Positions 35,525 to 44,621 of a stretch of 64,000 nucleotides of DNA are shown one piece after another. Origin of the DNA: Microcoleus sp. EPA2 (GTDB taxonomy: Bacteria > Cyanobacteriota > Cyanobacteriia > Cyanobacteriales > Microcoleaceae). The number at the start of each line of letters is the position of its first letter. Position 1 is the stretch's first letter. The stretch covers positions 255,044-319,043 of the forward strand of contig JAHRFD010000003.1 of assembly GCA_020882975.1 (NCBI GenBank), read 5' to 3'. A program made the translations under genes and the position numbers. The notes beneath the pieces were generated by a model that was given only the letters and a program-made list of their open reading frames with translations, had not been told where the DNA came from and ran no database searches.

Positions 35525-36904
35525 TCAAAAATTTTGCTGTTGCCACAGCTTAAATTTGTCAGTTTCCATCAATAGCGGATTCAACGCAAACCAAATTCTT
35601 TCATTATCTACATACTCAAAAACCCACAGGTTTCGCAGCAAATCTTGGTATTCTTTGTCTCCTTTAATGGTTTGTTCTTTCACCACTTTAAAAAGTAATT
35701 CCCACTCATCATTATCAATGCCGCGATTGAGAGTATCACGGGAACTGCGAATCACCGATCGCAAAACATCTTGGGAAATGGGAGGGTCATCTTGCTGCAA
35801 GCAACCAAACAGCATCCCCATCAAGTTTCGCAAATGACCGCCGCTGACTCGGCACAATTCATCTAAAGTTTCCGAACTGTCAAAAACTTCCGTAATTAAT
35901 GTCATCTGTTCCTCGGTTGACGCATCAGGAAAAGCCCGCGACATCACCATGCGCCGCAGCAAATTCATCCCCTCCACACATTCGCTACCATCTCTATTTT
36001 TTACTGGCACCATCGGCAAAACTTTCGGGTCAACTCCGCCTCCCAAGCGATTTTTCAAAATTTCACTTTCATTGCCAAAAATCAATCCCAGAGGTAGGGT
36101 ATAAACTAAATGGCAATTGAGTTTTCGCAAGTCATCTCCCCGGTTAATAAAGATATATTCTGGTAGCAGTATCCCCGCTGTATTTGGTCGAGAAACTATC
36201 CGGTCTAGGTTATCAACAATTACCACCAATCCTTTTTTACCGCGCTGCTTTAGCTGATTAATTGCGACATCAATAATTTCTTGATTAATCAATTCTAGCA
36301 TTTTACTGGCTTGCGGTTCCATGTACTGTCTCAGTTTCGATCGCAAGTCGGGATTGCTTTTGGTTTTGGCAGTGATTTTGGCGATACCCAAAGGCAGAGA
36401 AAGTTCCAGATTTCCGTCTGTGTTACCCTTGACTTTGCTGCCAAAAATTTCTCCTTCAGCTTCTAAACTCACAGGAGTCTGTAAAAAATTCCAACTGTTT
36501 TTTAAGAATTCTTTAAAACCTTGGGGCTGCAAGGAAATGTTGCCCTCTTCCAAGCTTTGGGTGACTCGCCGCGCGATCGCTAACATGATATCTGTCAAAT
36601 CGAGATCCATTTCATCGAGGTCTTTTGTGGACTCGAAGTAAACTACATGAAATCCCTCATCTGTCAACTCTTTTTGGAGTCGCGATAATTCAGTAGATTT
36701 GCCGCAACCAATATGTCCGGTGAATAATTGGCAAGTCCGTTTATCTGGTGACACGCGGGTAATTGTTCGTTTGAGTATGTTAATAATTTTGCCACCGCGT
36801 ACTGCTGCAAAATCAATGTAGTAGCGCATATCTTCTGAATTTCCTAACATCAGGGAGTGAGTGGGGTTGCAGGCCTCGCAGAATCTATTGAAATCTAGGG
36901 TCAT
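35525..36904 (-). CDS. AAA/P-loop ATPase, partner of the STAND-WD40 gene
   Basis: A 459-residue P-loop ATPase with Walker A GHIGCGKST (63-71) and Walker B LVVIVDNLDR (226-235), followed by a winged-helix-like C-terminus (LRNLMGMLFGCLQ). The fold resembles the ORC/KAP-like AAA group. A 40-residue stretch (about 145-190) is rich in small and charged residues and interrupts the core. It precedes the TPR-STAND-WD40 gene on the same strand, 328 bases upstream, and the two are a recurrent type of pair in cyanobacteria. Function is unknown; a role as the switch or loader of a two-gene conflict system is inference. Confidence 0.8.
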   Translation of the reverse strand: MTLDFNRFCEACNPTHSLMLGNSEDMRYYIDFAAVRGGKIINILKRTITRVSPDKRTCQLFTGHIGCGKSTELSRLQKELTDEGFHVVYFESTKDLDEMDLDLTDIMLAIARRVTQSLEEGNISLQPQGFKEFLKNSWNFLQTPVSLEAEGEIFGSKVKGNTDGNLELSLPLGIAKITAKTKSNPDLRSKLRQYMEPQASKMLELINQEIIDVAINQLKQRGKKGLVVIVDNLDRIVSRPNTAGILLPEYIFINRGDDLRKLNCHLVYTLPLGLIFGNESEILKNRLGGGVDPKVLPMVPVKNRDGSECVEGMNLLRRMVMSRAFPDASTEEQMTLITEVFDSSETLDELCRVSGGHLRNLMGMLFGCLQQDDPPISQDVLRSVIRSSRDTLNRGIDNDEWELLFKVVKEQTIKGDKEYQDLLRNLWVFEYVDNERIWFALNPLLMETDKFKLWQQQNF

Positions 36905-36946
36905 AAATTTTATATAGCAATTGATAGTTGATATTTAAGAAGACCA

Positions 36947-37078
36947 GGCGGTTGAAACCGCGTCTATACAGGCAAAACCCGCCGACGCGGGTTGAAGAAA
37001 ATACGGTAGTTGAAATCATGTTATCTGATCCAGTCCGCGGAGGCGGACATCGTTTGTATAGGTGCGGTTTCAACCGCC
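36947..37078. mobile_element. MITE-like element, 132 bp
   Basis: Terminal inverted repeats of 24 bases (36947-36970 and 37055-37078) match at 22 positions; the outer half reads GGCGGTTGAAACCGC. Two inner hairpins (AACCCGC/GCGGGTT near 36976 and GTCCGC/GCGGAC near 37033) lie between. No coding capacity. It lies directly upstream of the ATPase gene, where it may affect the promoter. Confidence 0.7.
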
Positions 37079-37088
37079 CTCTGATTTC

Positions 37089-38267
37089 TTATTTCTGTTG
37101 CCAATATTTGTAAGCGGCACTGGCCAAGGTGACAACTCCAGTAATTATGGCTGCTTCATCCACCTCAAATTGCGGATGATGGAGAGGATAATTGGGTCGA
37201 TCTTTTAATCCAACTCCCAGGCGAAACATGGTTCCCGGTGCGTGTTCTAAATACATGGAAAAATCTTCGGCACCGAGGGATGGTTCTGGTAAAATTTGGA
37301 CGCGCGATCGCCCTAAAGTTTCTAAAGCCGCTGCTTCGAGTAATTGGGTGAGACAGGGATCGTTTTGCACTCCCGGTACGCCACGTTTATAGTTGAGTTC
37401 ATATTTTGCGCCGTAAGTCTGACAGACACCGGCCACAATTTGTTCGATCCAAGCTGGTAGTTTTTCGTAGGTTTCAGGATGGAGCGATCGCACGGTGCCT
37501 AATAATTTTACGCGATCGGCAATCACGTTAGGTGCTCGTCCCCCACTAATTTGCCCGATGGTTAAAACCACAGGCCTCAATGGATTTTGCATTCTACTAA
37601 TCGCCTGCTGCAAAGTAGTAATAATCTGCGAAGCTATCCAAATTGCATCGATCGCCTCGTGGGGACGCGCGCCGTGGCCTGATTCACCCATGACAATCAA
37701 TTCTAGGTCATCCGCCGCCGCCGTCAGTGCCCCGTGGCGAATTCCCACACAACCGCCGGGAATCGTCGGAAAAACGTGCACTCCCAGGATGCCCTCCACG
37801 TCTTGCATCGCCCCATCTGCAATCATCCAACGCGCGCCTTGGGCTATCTCCTCCGCCGGCTGAAACAAAAACCGGACGTGACCAGGCAGTTTTTCCTCTA
37901 GTTGAGACAATACCATCGCTGCGCCCAAACCGACGGTAGTGTGGATGTCGTGGCCGCAAGCGTGCATGACTCCTGGGTTTTTCGAGGCAAATTCCAGGTT
38001 TGTGCGTTCTTGCATCGGCAAAGCGTCCATATCGGTACGAATTGCTAGCCAGCGCGACTGGTTGCTATGGCCTTTGAGCTCGCCGATGACACCGGTTTTG
38101 CCAATTCCTTCGATCGCATGAACTCCACTGGAAGCCAAAACACCAGCTACATAGGCCGCTGTTTGATATTCTTGCCCGCTGAGTTCGGGGTGAGAGTGGA
38201 TGTGGCGGCGGATTTCGATTAGGCGAGGTGCAAGGGTAGTAGCTAATTCAAGAATGCGGGCAAGCAT
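37089..38267 (-). CDS. M20 family amidohydrolase (N-acyl amino acid/hippurate hydrolase type)
   Basis: The 392-residue zinc hydrolase has HACGHDIH (102-109) with metal ligands C104 and H106, the catalytic pair PAEE (137-140), and the dimerisation domain about 185-295. These enzymes remove acyl groups from amino acids or cleave auxin-type conjugates; M20 members are close in length. Cytoplasmic, as no signal peptide is seen. The exact substrate is unknown. Start codon ATG at 38267; a glutathione S-transferase gene lies upstream on the same strand. Confidence 0.88.
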   Translation of the reverse strand: MLARILELATTLAPRLIEIRRHIHSHPELSGQEYQTAAYVAGVLASSGVHAIEGIGKTGVIGELKGHSNQSRWLAIRTDMDALPMQERTNLEFASKNPGVMHACGHDIHTTVGLGAAMVLSQLEEKLPGHVRFLFQPAEEIAQGARWMIADGAMQDVEGILGVHVFPTIPGGCVGIRHGALTAAADDLELIVMGESGHGARPHEAIDAIWIASQIITTLQQAISRMQNPLRPVVLTIGQISGGRAPNVIADRVKLLGTVRSLHPETYEKLPAWIEQIVAGVCQTYGAKYELNYKRGVPGVQNDPCLTQLLEAAALETLGRSRVQILPEPSLGAEDFSMYLEHAPGTMFRLGVGLKDRPNYPLHHPQFEVDEAAIITGVVTLASAAYKYWQQK

Positions 38268-38343
38268 GAATTTATTTGGGGATGGCGGTACAAAGGATTT
38301 TCAATTAGGTTAACGCAAATTTCCCACGAACAGGCAACCGGGC

Positions 38344-38943
38344 TTAAGTTGCGATGTTGATATATCCGGGCTGACTTTTGATGCGATCGATCCAAGATTC
38401 AATTGCTGGAAATCGTCTTAAATCAAATCCTCCCTCCCCAGCAACGTGAGTATAAGCAAATAAACCAGTGTCAGCAATGGTATAGCGATCGGCTACAAAA
38501 AAGTCCTTTGTTTCTAAATGCCGTTCCATCACTCCCAAAGCAGCATAACCCGGTGCTTGTTTTTGCTTAAGCGCTTCCTGGAATTCCTCACTTTTACCAG
38601 TCAAATACCAAAAACGAGAAGTTGCAATAAAAGGTTCGTGGCTATATTGTTCAAAAAACAACCACTGCATGACTTGAGATCTTTCAAATTTATCATTGGG
38701 AAAAAACTCAGTCCCTTCGCTCAAATAAAACATAATTGCATTGGATTCAAATAGAAATTTTCCCGGTTCTATTTCTAACACCGGAATCCGCCCGTTGGGA
38801 TTTTTCTTCAAAAACTCCTTAGTTCGACTTTCTCCTTTGAGAATGTCAATTTCCAGCGTGGCAAAGGGAAGATGAAGCTGAGTTAACAGCAAGCGGATTT
38901 TGTAGCAATTCCCCGACATCGAATATTGGTAAAGTTTCAACAT
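38344..38943 (-). CDS. glutathione S-transferase family protein
   Basis: A 199-residue protein with a thioredoxin-fold N-terminus (MLKLYQYSMSGNCYKIRLLL, then ESNAIMFYLSE with the glutathione-binding E-S-N/A pattern) and an all-helical C-terminus with DRYTIADTGLFAY, the conserved aspartate of the GST core. Such proteins conjugate glutathione to electrophiles or reduce peroxides. Cytoplasmic. It may be co-transcribed with the M20 gene 76 bases downstream. Confidence 0.85.
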   Translation of the reverse strand: MLKLYQYSMSGNCYKIRLLLTQLHLPFATLEIDILKGESRTKEFLKKNPNGRIPVLEIEPGKFLFESNAIMFYLSEGTEFFPNDKFERSQVMQWLFFEQYSHEPFIATSRFWYLTGKSEEFQEALKQKQAPGYAALGVMERHLETKDFFVADRYTIADTGLFAYTHVAGEGGFDLRRFPAIESWIDRIKSQPGYINIAT

Positions 38944-39115
38944 TCTTTTTTTTATACCGCAGAGGACAGAGAGAACACAGAGTTAATGTTCACAATTTAT
39001 CATTGTAGCATTATTCTGTTGTGGCTACGGTAGCTGTGAGTAAAGAAGCATTAAGCTGGGATCTGACGCTCAATTAACAGTTATTCTGCAATTTTATTAT
39101 AAAAATTAAAAGTAT

Positions 39116-39145
39116 TTGACATTTTGCCATGACTAGACATAGAAT
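39116..39145 (+). promoter_or_regulatory. promoter of the plus-strand glycosyltransferase gene
   Basis: TTGACA (39116-39121), 18 bases, then TAGAAT (39140-39145). A second -10-like TATAAT is at 39154-39159. The start codon is at 39181. Confidence 0.5.
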
Positions 39146-39180
39146 ATTGTGGCTATAATTTTTTAGAACCATCAAATCCT

Positions 39181-40284
39181 ATGAACTGGGACAATAACTC
39201 AATTGTAATTTATTCAAATTTTCCATTTCATGTAGAAGATTGGTCTCCCCGATCTGTGAATAAAGGTATTGGCGGCAGTGAAGAAGCGATAATTTACTTA
39301 AGTCAAGAATTTGTTAAGTTAGGCTACCAGGTTCATGTTTTTAATCGATGCGGTGAGATGGCAGGGGAATATAATGGTGTAGTCTATCAGTCAGTTGACA
39401 AATTTAATCCCCAAGATAACTTTAATGTCTTAATCTTTCATCGCTATTGGACACAACCAATGGGAATGAAAGTTAAAGCCAGAAAAATTGCTGTGTGGAT
39501 GCACGATAACCCGCAATTATTTCCTCCCATAGAAGAGTCGCAGCGTTTAGAATTTCTGGGAAGTTTTGATAAACTTTTTATGTTGTCAAATTTTCATAAA
39601 TCTCTACTGCCAGACTGGATTCCTGAAGGCAAGATATTTTTAACCACCAATGGAATTAATGTCGCCGATTTCAATTTAACAGGTATTGCGAGAAATCCCA
39701 GGAGATTAATTTCGATTAGTGACTATACAAGAGGTATTGAAAATTTACTCACGCAATGGGATCGAGTTCTCCAAGAAGTGCCAGATGTTGAATTACATAT
39801 TTTTTATGGTTGGCAAGGAATTGATGCTTTAATTAATTCACCTTATCTTGATAAGTTTCCACACTTGCCAGACAAAAAACAACAACTTTTAAAACTTTTC
39901 GCTCAGAAAAATGTCTATGAACATGGCAGAATTGGACACGAGCAGTTGGTTGAAGAATTATGCCAATCAGGCATCTGGGTTTATCCTTGTCATACTGCGA
40001 CAGAAATTTTCTGTATTAGTGCTTGGAAAGCACAGGCTGCTGGTTGTGTTCCGCTAGTGACAACCTATGCAGGTTTAGATGAAACAGTGCAATCAGGTGT
40101 CAGAATTAAGGGGCCTGCGGGTGATGAAGAAACTAATAATGCTTTTATTGAAGCACTGATAGATTTGCTCAAAAATCCTGAAAAACAAGAACCTTTAAGA
40201 CAGGAAGCATTAGCTCTTAAAGATTCATTTAGCTGGGTTCTAGTCGCTCAACAATGGCATCAGGAGTTTATATGCGCTCCTTAA
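39181..40284 (+). CDS. glycosyltransferase family 4 protein
   Basis: The 367-residue GT-B protein starts with IVIYSNFPFHVEDWSP and GIGGSEEAIIYLSQEF, the acceptor-site glycine loop, and ends with TATEIFCISAWKAQAAGCVPLVT, the donor-site E-x7-like region of GT4. It stands alone on the plus strand beside the glycan genes at 40-43 kb. Substrate unknown. Confidence 0.8.
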   Translation: MNWDNNSIVIYSNFPFHVEDWSPRSVNKGIGGSEEAIIYLSQEFVKLGYQVHVFNRCGEMAGEYNGVVYQSVDKFNPQDNFNVLIFHRYWTQPMGMKVKARKIAVWMHDNPQLFPPIEESQRLEFLGSFDKLFMLSNFHKSLLPDWIPEGKIFLTTNGINVADFNLTGIARNPRRLISISDYTRGIENLLTQWDRVLQEVPDVELHIFYGWQGIDALINSPYLDKFPHLPDKKQQLLKLFAQKNVYEHGRIGHEQLVEELCQSGIWVYPCHTATEIFCISAWKAQAAGCVPLVTTYAGLDETVQSGVRIKGPAGDEETNNAFIEALIDLLKNPEKQEPLRQEALALKDSFSWVLVAQQWHQEFICAP

Positions 40285-40360
40285 ATCCATTATAAACAGT
40301 CCTGGACGCAACGGGAGCATCCCGATTTTGCATAGGCGAAGCATGACCGCAGACAATTTA

Positions 40361-40475
40361 TTAGTGATACCATTTTTCTTTCATGTGTCCTATGGATGAA
40401 GTCTTAGCCCCCCCTTAATAAGGGGGGGTTGGGGGGGTAATATCTAGCGCTACTTTATGAAATTGGTATGATAAC
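40361..40475. repeat. imperfect inverted-repeat element with inner palindrome
   Basis: GTGATACCATTTTTCTTTCAT near 40364 and its imperfect complement ATGAAATTGGTATGAT near 40457 flank CCCCCCCTTAATAAGGGGGGG (40408-40428). The sequence has no coding capacity and looks like a small palindromic intergenic repeat related to the one inside the STAND gene. Confidence 0.4.
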
Positions 40476-40552
40476 TAGAGATTCTGCCGATCGCTAATTA
40501 AGCCTGGTGTCTGAAGAGCGATCGCATCATTTAATCAAAAGCAGATGGTAGT

Positions 40553-41518
40553 TTATTTGTCAGTGCGATCGTTCGAGCGATCGAAACCCGCAACTTCTGC
40601 CAAAGTATAAAGCGGCCGCCCCTTTACCTCCTCATAAATCCGCCCTACATACTGACCCAAAATCCCAATACTCACCAACTGTACCGCACCTAAAAAGAAA
40701 ACCGCCATCATCACAATCGTCAAACCAGTTAATGCCGAATTTGGATAAAAAATCCGCCAATACAAAATCAAAAACGCCATTAATACAGATACAAATGCCG
40801 CAAATAATCCCAAATAAATCGAAAGTCTCAGGGGAACTTTGGAAAAAGACACTAAACCATTCATTGCCAAACCCAAAGATTTTCTAAACGTATACTTAAC
40901 CTCGCCTGCAAAACGCGGATCGCGTTCAAATTTAACTGCTGTTTGCTTAAAACCAATCCAAGCCCGCAATCCCCGAATGTAACGATTTCGTTCGGGCATG
41001 GCATTGAGTATATCGACTACACAACGATCCATTAAACAAAAATCTCCTGTATCTATGGGAATATCAACATCGGCAAGATGGCGCAAAATCCGATAATACA
41101 TATAAGCTGGCAACCGCTTAAACCAACCTTCTTTATGGCGTTGAGTGCGTTGAGCGTAAACAACGTGATAGCCTTGCCGCCATTGTTCTACCATATCTAT
41201 AATCAACTCCGGCGGGTCTTGCAAATCGCCGTCCATTACTACTACAATTTTACCTGTAGAAAAGTTTAAACCAGCAGTCACGGCTATTTGATGGCCAAAA
41301 TTGCGGGCAAAACTGAGGTAAGAAATGCGTGCATCTTTTTCGTGCAATTCTCGCAGAAGTTCCAGAGAGCGATCGCGACTGCCATCATTGATTAAAATTA
41401 ACTCTACTGGTCCATCCATCCTAGCCATCACCGCACTAATTCGTCGGTAAAGTTCCGGGAGAGTTTCTTCTTCATTATAAATAGGAATTACCAAGGAATA
41501 TTTGGGTATGCTTTTCAT
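40553..41518 (-). CDS. GT2 polyprenyl-phosphate glycosyltransferase (GtrB/DPM1-like)
   Basis: A 321-residue protein with a GT-A domain ([25 protein letters not shown], and the DxD motif in [10 protein letters not shown]) and two C-terminal membrane helices (about 235-260 and 270-295). This layout fits GtrB/DPMS-type enzymes, which attach a sugar to undecaprenyl phosphate at the inner face of the membrane. The gene just upstream encodes a GT39-like membrane transferase that would use such a lipid-linked sugar, so the pair may work together. Confidence 0.85.
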   Translation of the reverse strand: MKSIPKYSLVIPIYNEEETLPELYRRISAVMARMDGPVELILINDGSRDRSLELLRELHEKDARISYLSFARNFGHQIAVTAGLNFSTGKIVVVMDGDLQDPPELIIDMVEQWRQGYHVVYAQRTQRHKEGWFKRLPAYMYYRILRHLADVDIPIDTGDFCLMDRCVVDILNAMPERNRYIRGLRAWIGFKQTAVKFERDPRFAGEVKYTFRKSLGLAMNGLVSFSKVPLRLSIYLGLFAAFVSVLMAFLILYWRIFYPNSALTGLTIVMMAVFFLGAVQLVSIGILGQYVGRIYEEVKGRPLYTLAEVAGFDRSNDRTDK

Positions 41519-41564
41519 GATAGTCGATGTTTTAATTCTGCTTTTTAAGTGTTAAATCACAGAT

Positions 41565-43502
41565 CTATTTTTTCATAAATACGCTCAGGGGTGCAACGGA
41601 AAATTTTTGTACATAAGTTTGATTTTTGATAACCATTTCTTTTCCTGGTTGCCGATCTTTTTTGCTAGCTTGGTAAATTATCGCACAGGGAATAAAGCTC
41701 TGGTAGGGTTCAAAATTTAATTTTTTTTCGACTACAGGATCGATGGTAGAGATATGTTCAATCCGAGGTGCTGGTTTTCCCGGTTCTTGAAAAAATACCC
41801 ACAAGGGATATTCCCAGGAATTTTTCGTCCAAAATGATAGTCCTATATTTGTGCATTTTTTAGCTTTGATAAAATCTACTGTTTGATTGTAAGAATACTC
41901 GATTTTCGGCCGACTTGTAAAGTAAAGTTCATTTCTGCTGGTATTAAAAATGTTGCTTGCTCCTAGCAAAGGTCTAAATTTGTTATGACCAATCCAAGGC
42001 AGGGACATAAACATCAAAATTCCTACCATATAGTTGGCTATTTTATAATTGGATAATTGTGATATTGTTAGTCCAAACAACGGTGCAAATAATACAAAAA
42101 ATGTCAGGTGGTGGCGACTTTGCCAAGGCTGGAATTTGAGCAAAAAACAAATTAGTAAAAATGTACTTATGGTCGCCACCAAATAAATTATTATTAGATG
42201 GGTTTTTCGGATTTTCTTTTTATTTAAAATCAGGATACAAGTGGCAATTATTAGCCCGAAATGAATGGGATTGGTAGCATTATTTTCATTGAATGACGGT
42301 GTACTCAGAGCATAGACTTGTCCTGGAGGCCATGTGATCCGCGGATCGTTTGGCAGGATACCTAATATCTTGTGTAGCCTTTTAACTACTGCCACAATTA
42401 AGCCATTGATTTGGGAAATGCTGGTCCCGATTTGCATGGCTGAGTTTCTAATTATATTTGACCCAAAAGTGGGGAGGCTAAATATTTCGATTTTGTATTC
42501 TTTAGTAAAATCTTGAGGAGCGCCGATCGCGTATCCAAACAAATCGTAGTTTCGCCAAAAATGACCTAGATTTAGTAAAATACTTACAGATGCGATCGTC
42601 AAAATTGGTGGAATAATTTTTTGAGGAAAACGCTTGATTCCTACTATTAAAAACCAGATTATAAAAGGTAGTGAAAATATATAACCTGTGGTTTTGGTTA
42701 AGCAAGCTAGACCCAAGCTTGCACCAATTTTGAGAGTGCTAGATAGAGTAATTCCTGTTGACATTCCCGCTAAACCGCAGGAGACAAAACAGACTACCCA
42801 AAAACATACAGCATAGTCGTTTTGGGTGCTAGAACCTTGGAGGATGCCCATGGGTAAAGTTGCAGCAAAGACGCAGGCAAAAATTTGACCCCGCAAGTTT
42901 GCTCCCAGTTGCTGAGCAATTAGAGAAACGCCGATCGCACTGCCAATCATACTCAACCATTGTATCAGATTCGCAAAGCGATCGCCCCCGCTTAAAATCT
43001 GAAAGTGCATAATCGCAAATTCCGCTCCAGGCGGGTGATATAATTGCGGTACATAGGATGTTGGATAATGCTCCACACTCCGATTTTGCATCCAGTGAAC
43101 CACCCGACTCATGTGATATGTCATGGAATCCCAATTGTTAGGTGGCGAAACTATAGCTATTAAACCAACGAGCACAAAAATCAAGGATATACTTGCTAGT
43201 AAACCTACTAAAAAGCGAGGTATTTTAATTTGATGATTTAGGGAATGACTGCCCTTGACATTTAAAGTTTTTAGATATATGATTAAAATCAAAACATCTG
43301 CGGATAACCACAACCAAAACACCGCATTAAAAGCGATGGATTTGAATAAACTTAAAATTTCCGTAGATAAAGTAATCGTGACTCCCCATGCAATAGCAGC
43401 CGATAAAACCGCACTGCGCCAACAATTATTTATTTGATGGAATATCAAAAATAAAATTACTAAATAAACCAAGGGAAGCAAGCCGAATATATCTGTAGTC
43501 AT
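41565..43502 (-). CDS. GT39-like membrane glycosyltransferase
   Basis: The 645-residue protein has about 11-12 membrane segments and a first extracytoplasmic loop containing NNWDSMTYHMSRVVHW, where the aspartate matches the catalytic position of the GT39/ArnT/PMT superfamily. The C-terminal 150 residues are soluble. It transfers a sugar from a lipid carrier to a periplasmic acceptor; target unknown. It is followed, after 46 bases, by a GtrB-like gene on the same strand, which could supply the lipid-linked sugar. Confidence 0.7.
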   Translation of the reverse strand: MTTDIFGLLPLVYLVILFLIFHQINNCWRSAVLSAAIAWGVTITLSTEILSLFKSIAFNAVFWLWLSADVLILIIYLKTLNVKGSHSLNHQIKIPRFLVGLLASISLIFVLVGLIAIVSPPNNWDSMTYHMSRVVHWMQNRSVEHYPTSYVPQLYHPPGAEFAIMHFQILSGGDRFANLIQWLSMIGSAIGVSLIAQQLGANLRGQIFACVFAATLPMGILQGSSTQNDYAVCFWVVCFVSCGLAGMSTGITLSSTLKIGASLGLACLTKTTGYIFSLPFIIWFLIVGIKRFPQKIIPPILTIASVSILLNLGHFWRNYDLFGYAIGAPQDFTKEYKIEIFSLPTFGSNIIRNSAMQIGTSISQINGLIVAVVKRLHKILGILPNDPRITWPPGQVYALSTPSFNENNATNPIHFGLIIATCILILNKKKIRKTHLIIIYLVATISTFLLICFLLKFQPWQSRHHLTFFVLFAPLFGLTISQLSNYKIANYMVGILMFMSLPWIGHNKFRPLLGASNIFNTSRNELYFTSRPKIEYSYNQTVDFIKAKKCTNIGLSFWTKNSWEYPLWVFFQEPGKPAPRIEHISTIDPVVEKKLNFEPYQSFIPCAIIYQASKKDRQPGKEMVIKNQTYVQKFSVAPLSVFMKK

Positions 43503-43698
43503 AAGGTTTATACTACGGTGGTTATGTATTAAATTTTGTTAATACTGAATGCTGCCCTCACGCAAGGGTTGTCGAAGTGTTGAAACCGCTAGCGACTTAT
43601 CCCCAAGTCGATCGCCAGGGGATTGCGTCTCGTTTCTTGGCCAGAGTTTTTAGGGGTGGGAAGAGGGGCTACCGTCAACCCCTACCTCCCTAAAAATA

Positions 43699-44175
43699 TT
43701 AGTCTTCTTTTCGATCGTTGAGACAGGGGGAGTAATTTTTGACTATCAACAAACAGTTTCGTCCATCAGCGGTTCTCACATAACTGAGAGTATCACCGAT
43801 GTCTTTCATTAATTTTAGACCCCGACCACCCGGAGATTCAATATCTACTGTTTCGGAAATATTTTTGATTTTTGCTTCTAAATCAAAGGGTTCGCCCCAA
43901 TCCCAGATTTTAATCTCTACAAATTCAGGAAACACTACCACCTGAATTTCTACAGGTAAATCCCCTGGTTTGCCATTATGGGCGTGACGAACGGCATTGG
44001 TAAAGCCCTCCGCCAAAGCCAACTGACACCTGATCCAAACACTTTTGGGAATTCGCGACTCGTACAATTTTGAAAACCACGACAAAACGCGGTCTAATCC
44101 ATTTAGACCCGTATTGACTTGAAGATCCGCTTTCTTGAGCATCGGCAACTTTTCGTAACCTTTCAATTCAATCAA
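43699..44175 (-). CDS. anti-sigma regulatory factor, RsbW-like kinase
   Basis: A 158-residue GHKL ATPase: N-box LALAEGFTNAVRHAH, G1 DWGEPFD and G2 PGGRGLKLMK. Proteins of this kind phosphorylate a STAS antagonist and bind a sigma factor. A PP2C phosphatase gene (44622) is divergent and a STAS antagonist gene is at 46214, so all three parts of a partner switch are here. The sigma factor or other output is not in the window. ATG at 44175; M12 (MLKKADL) is an alternative start. Confidence 0.85.
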   Translation of the reverse strand: MIELKGYEKLPMLKKADLQVNTGLNGLDRVLSWFSKLYESRIPKSVWIRCQLALAEGFTNAVRHAHNGKPGDLPVEIQVVVFPEFVEIKIWDWGEPFDLEAKIKNISETVDIESPGGRGLKLMKDIGDTLSYVRTADGRNCLLIVKNYSPCLNDRKED

Positions 44176-44621
44176 TCTCAGCTAATGAATAATTTCACTG
44201 GCTGGTGGGCACAATACAACAATACAAAATACAACTACACAAAATACAACGGTCGCAAAAATACAACGGTCGCAAAATTTAATGATAATTGGAGGGTAGT
44301 AGTTTCGAGGAGCAGGCCGTATAGATATTTCATCCACTAATCGGTTAAACAGTATACCATATGTAGGGATTCGATGTCAACCAGGGGTGTGGCAAAATAA
44401 AAGTCTATAAAAATTTATATTTTGAATATAAACTGAGTGAAGTTCGATCTCGCCGAAATTTCCCTTAAATTTAAACGTAAATTGAACTCAAAGGCCCGCT
44501 GTCAACAGCAATTACCTAGAAAGCGATGTTATTAGACTATACTCAATCTCAGACCAACGCGCTGACAGGATATATTTTGAATGACCCCCAGACCTTGAAA
44601 GACTTGTAGTACCTGAGTGCC
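44176..44621. other. divergent control region with short tandem repeats
   Basis: The 446 bases between the RsbW-like and PP2C genes have no supported gene. At 44209-44283 there are tandem ACAATACAA and AATACAACGGTCGCAAA units, the latter twice in succession; any frame here is produced by the repeat. The rest is AT-rich, and promoters for both genes must lie here. TATACT near 44536 and TATATT near 44573 are possible -10 boxes for the PP2C gene. Confidence 0.5.

Noticed and set aside
36947-37078. Insertion sequence
   Set aside because: Too short to encode a transposase; described as a MITE-like element instead.
44119-44340. Plus-strand frame rich in NNTKYN
   Set aside because: Generated by AATACAAC tandem repeats; overlaps the RsbW-like gene.
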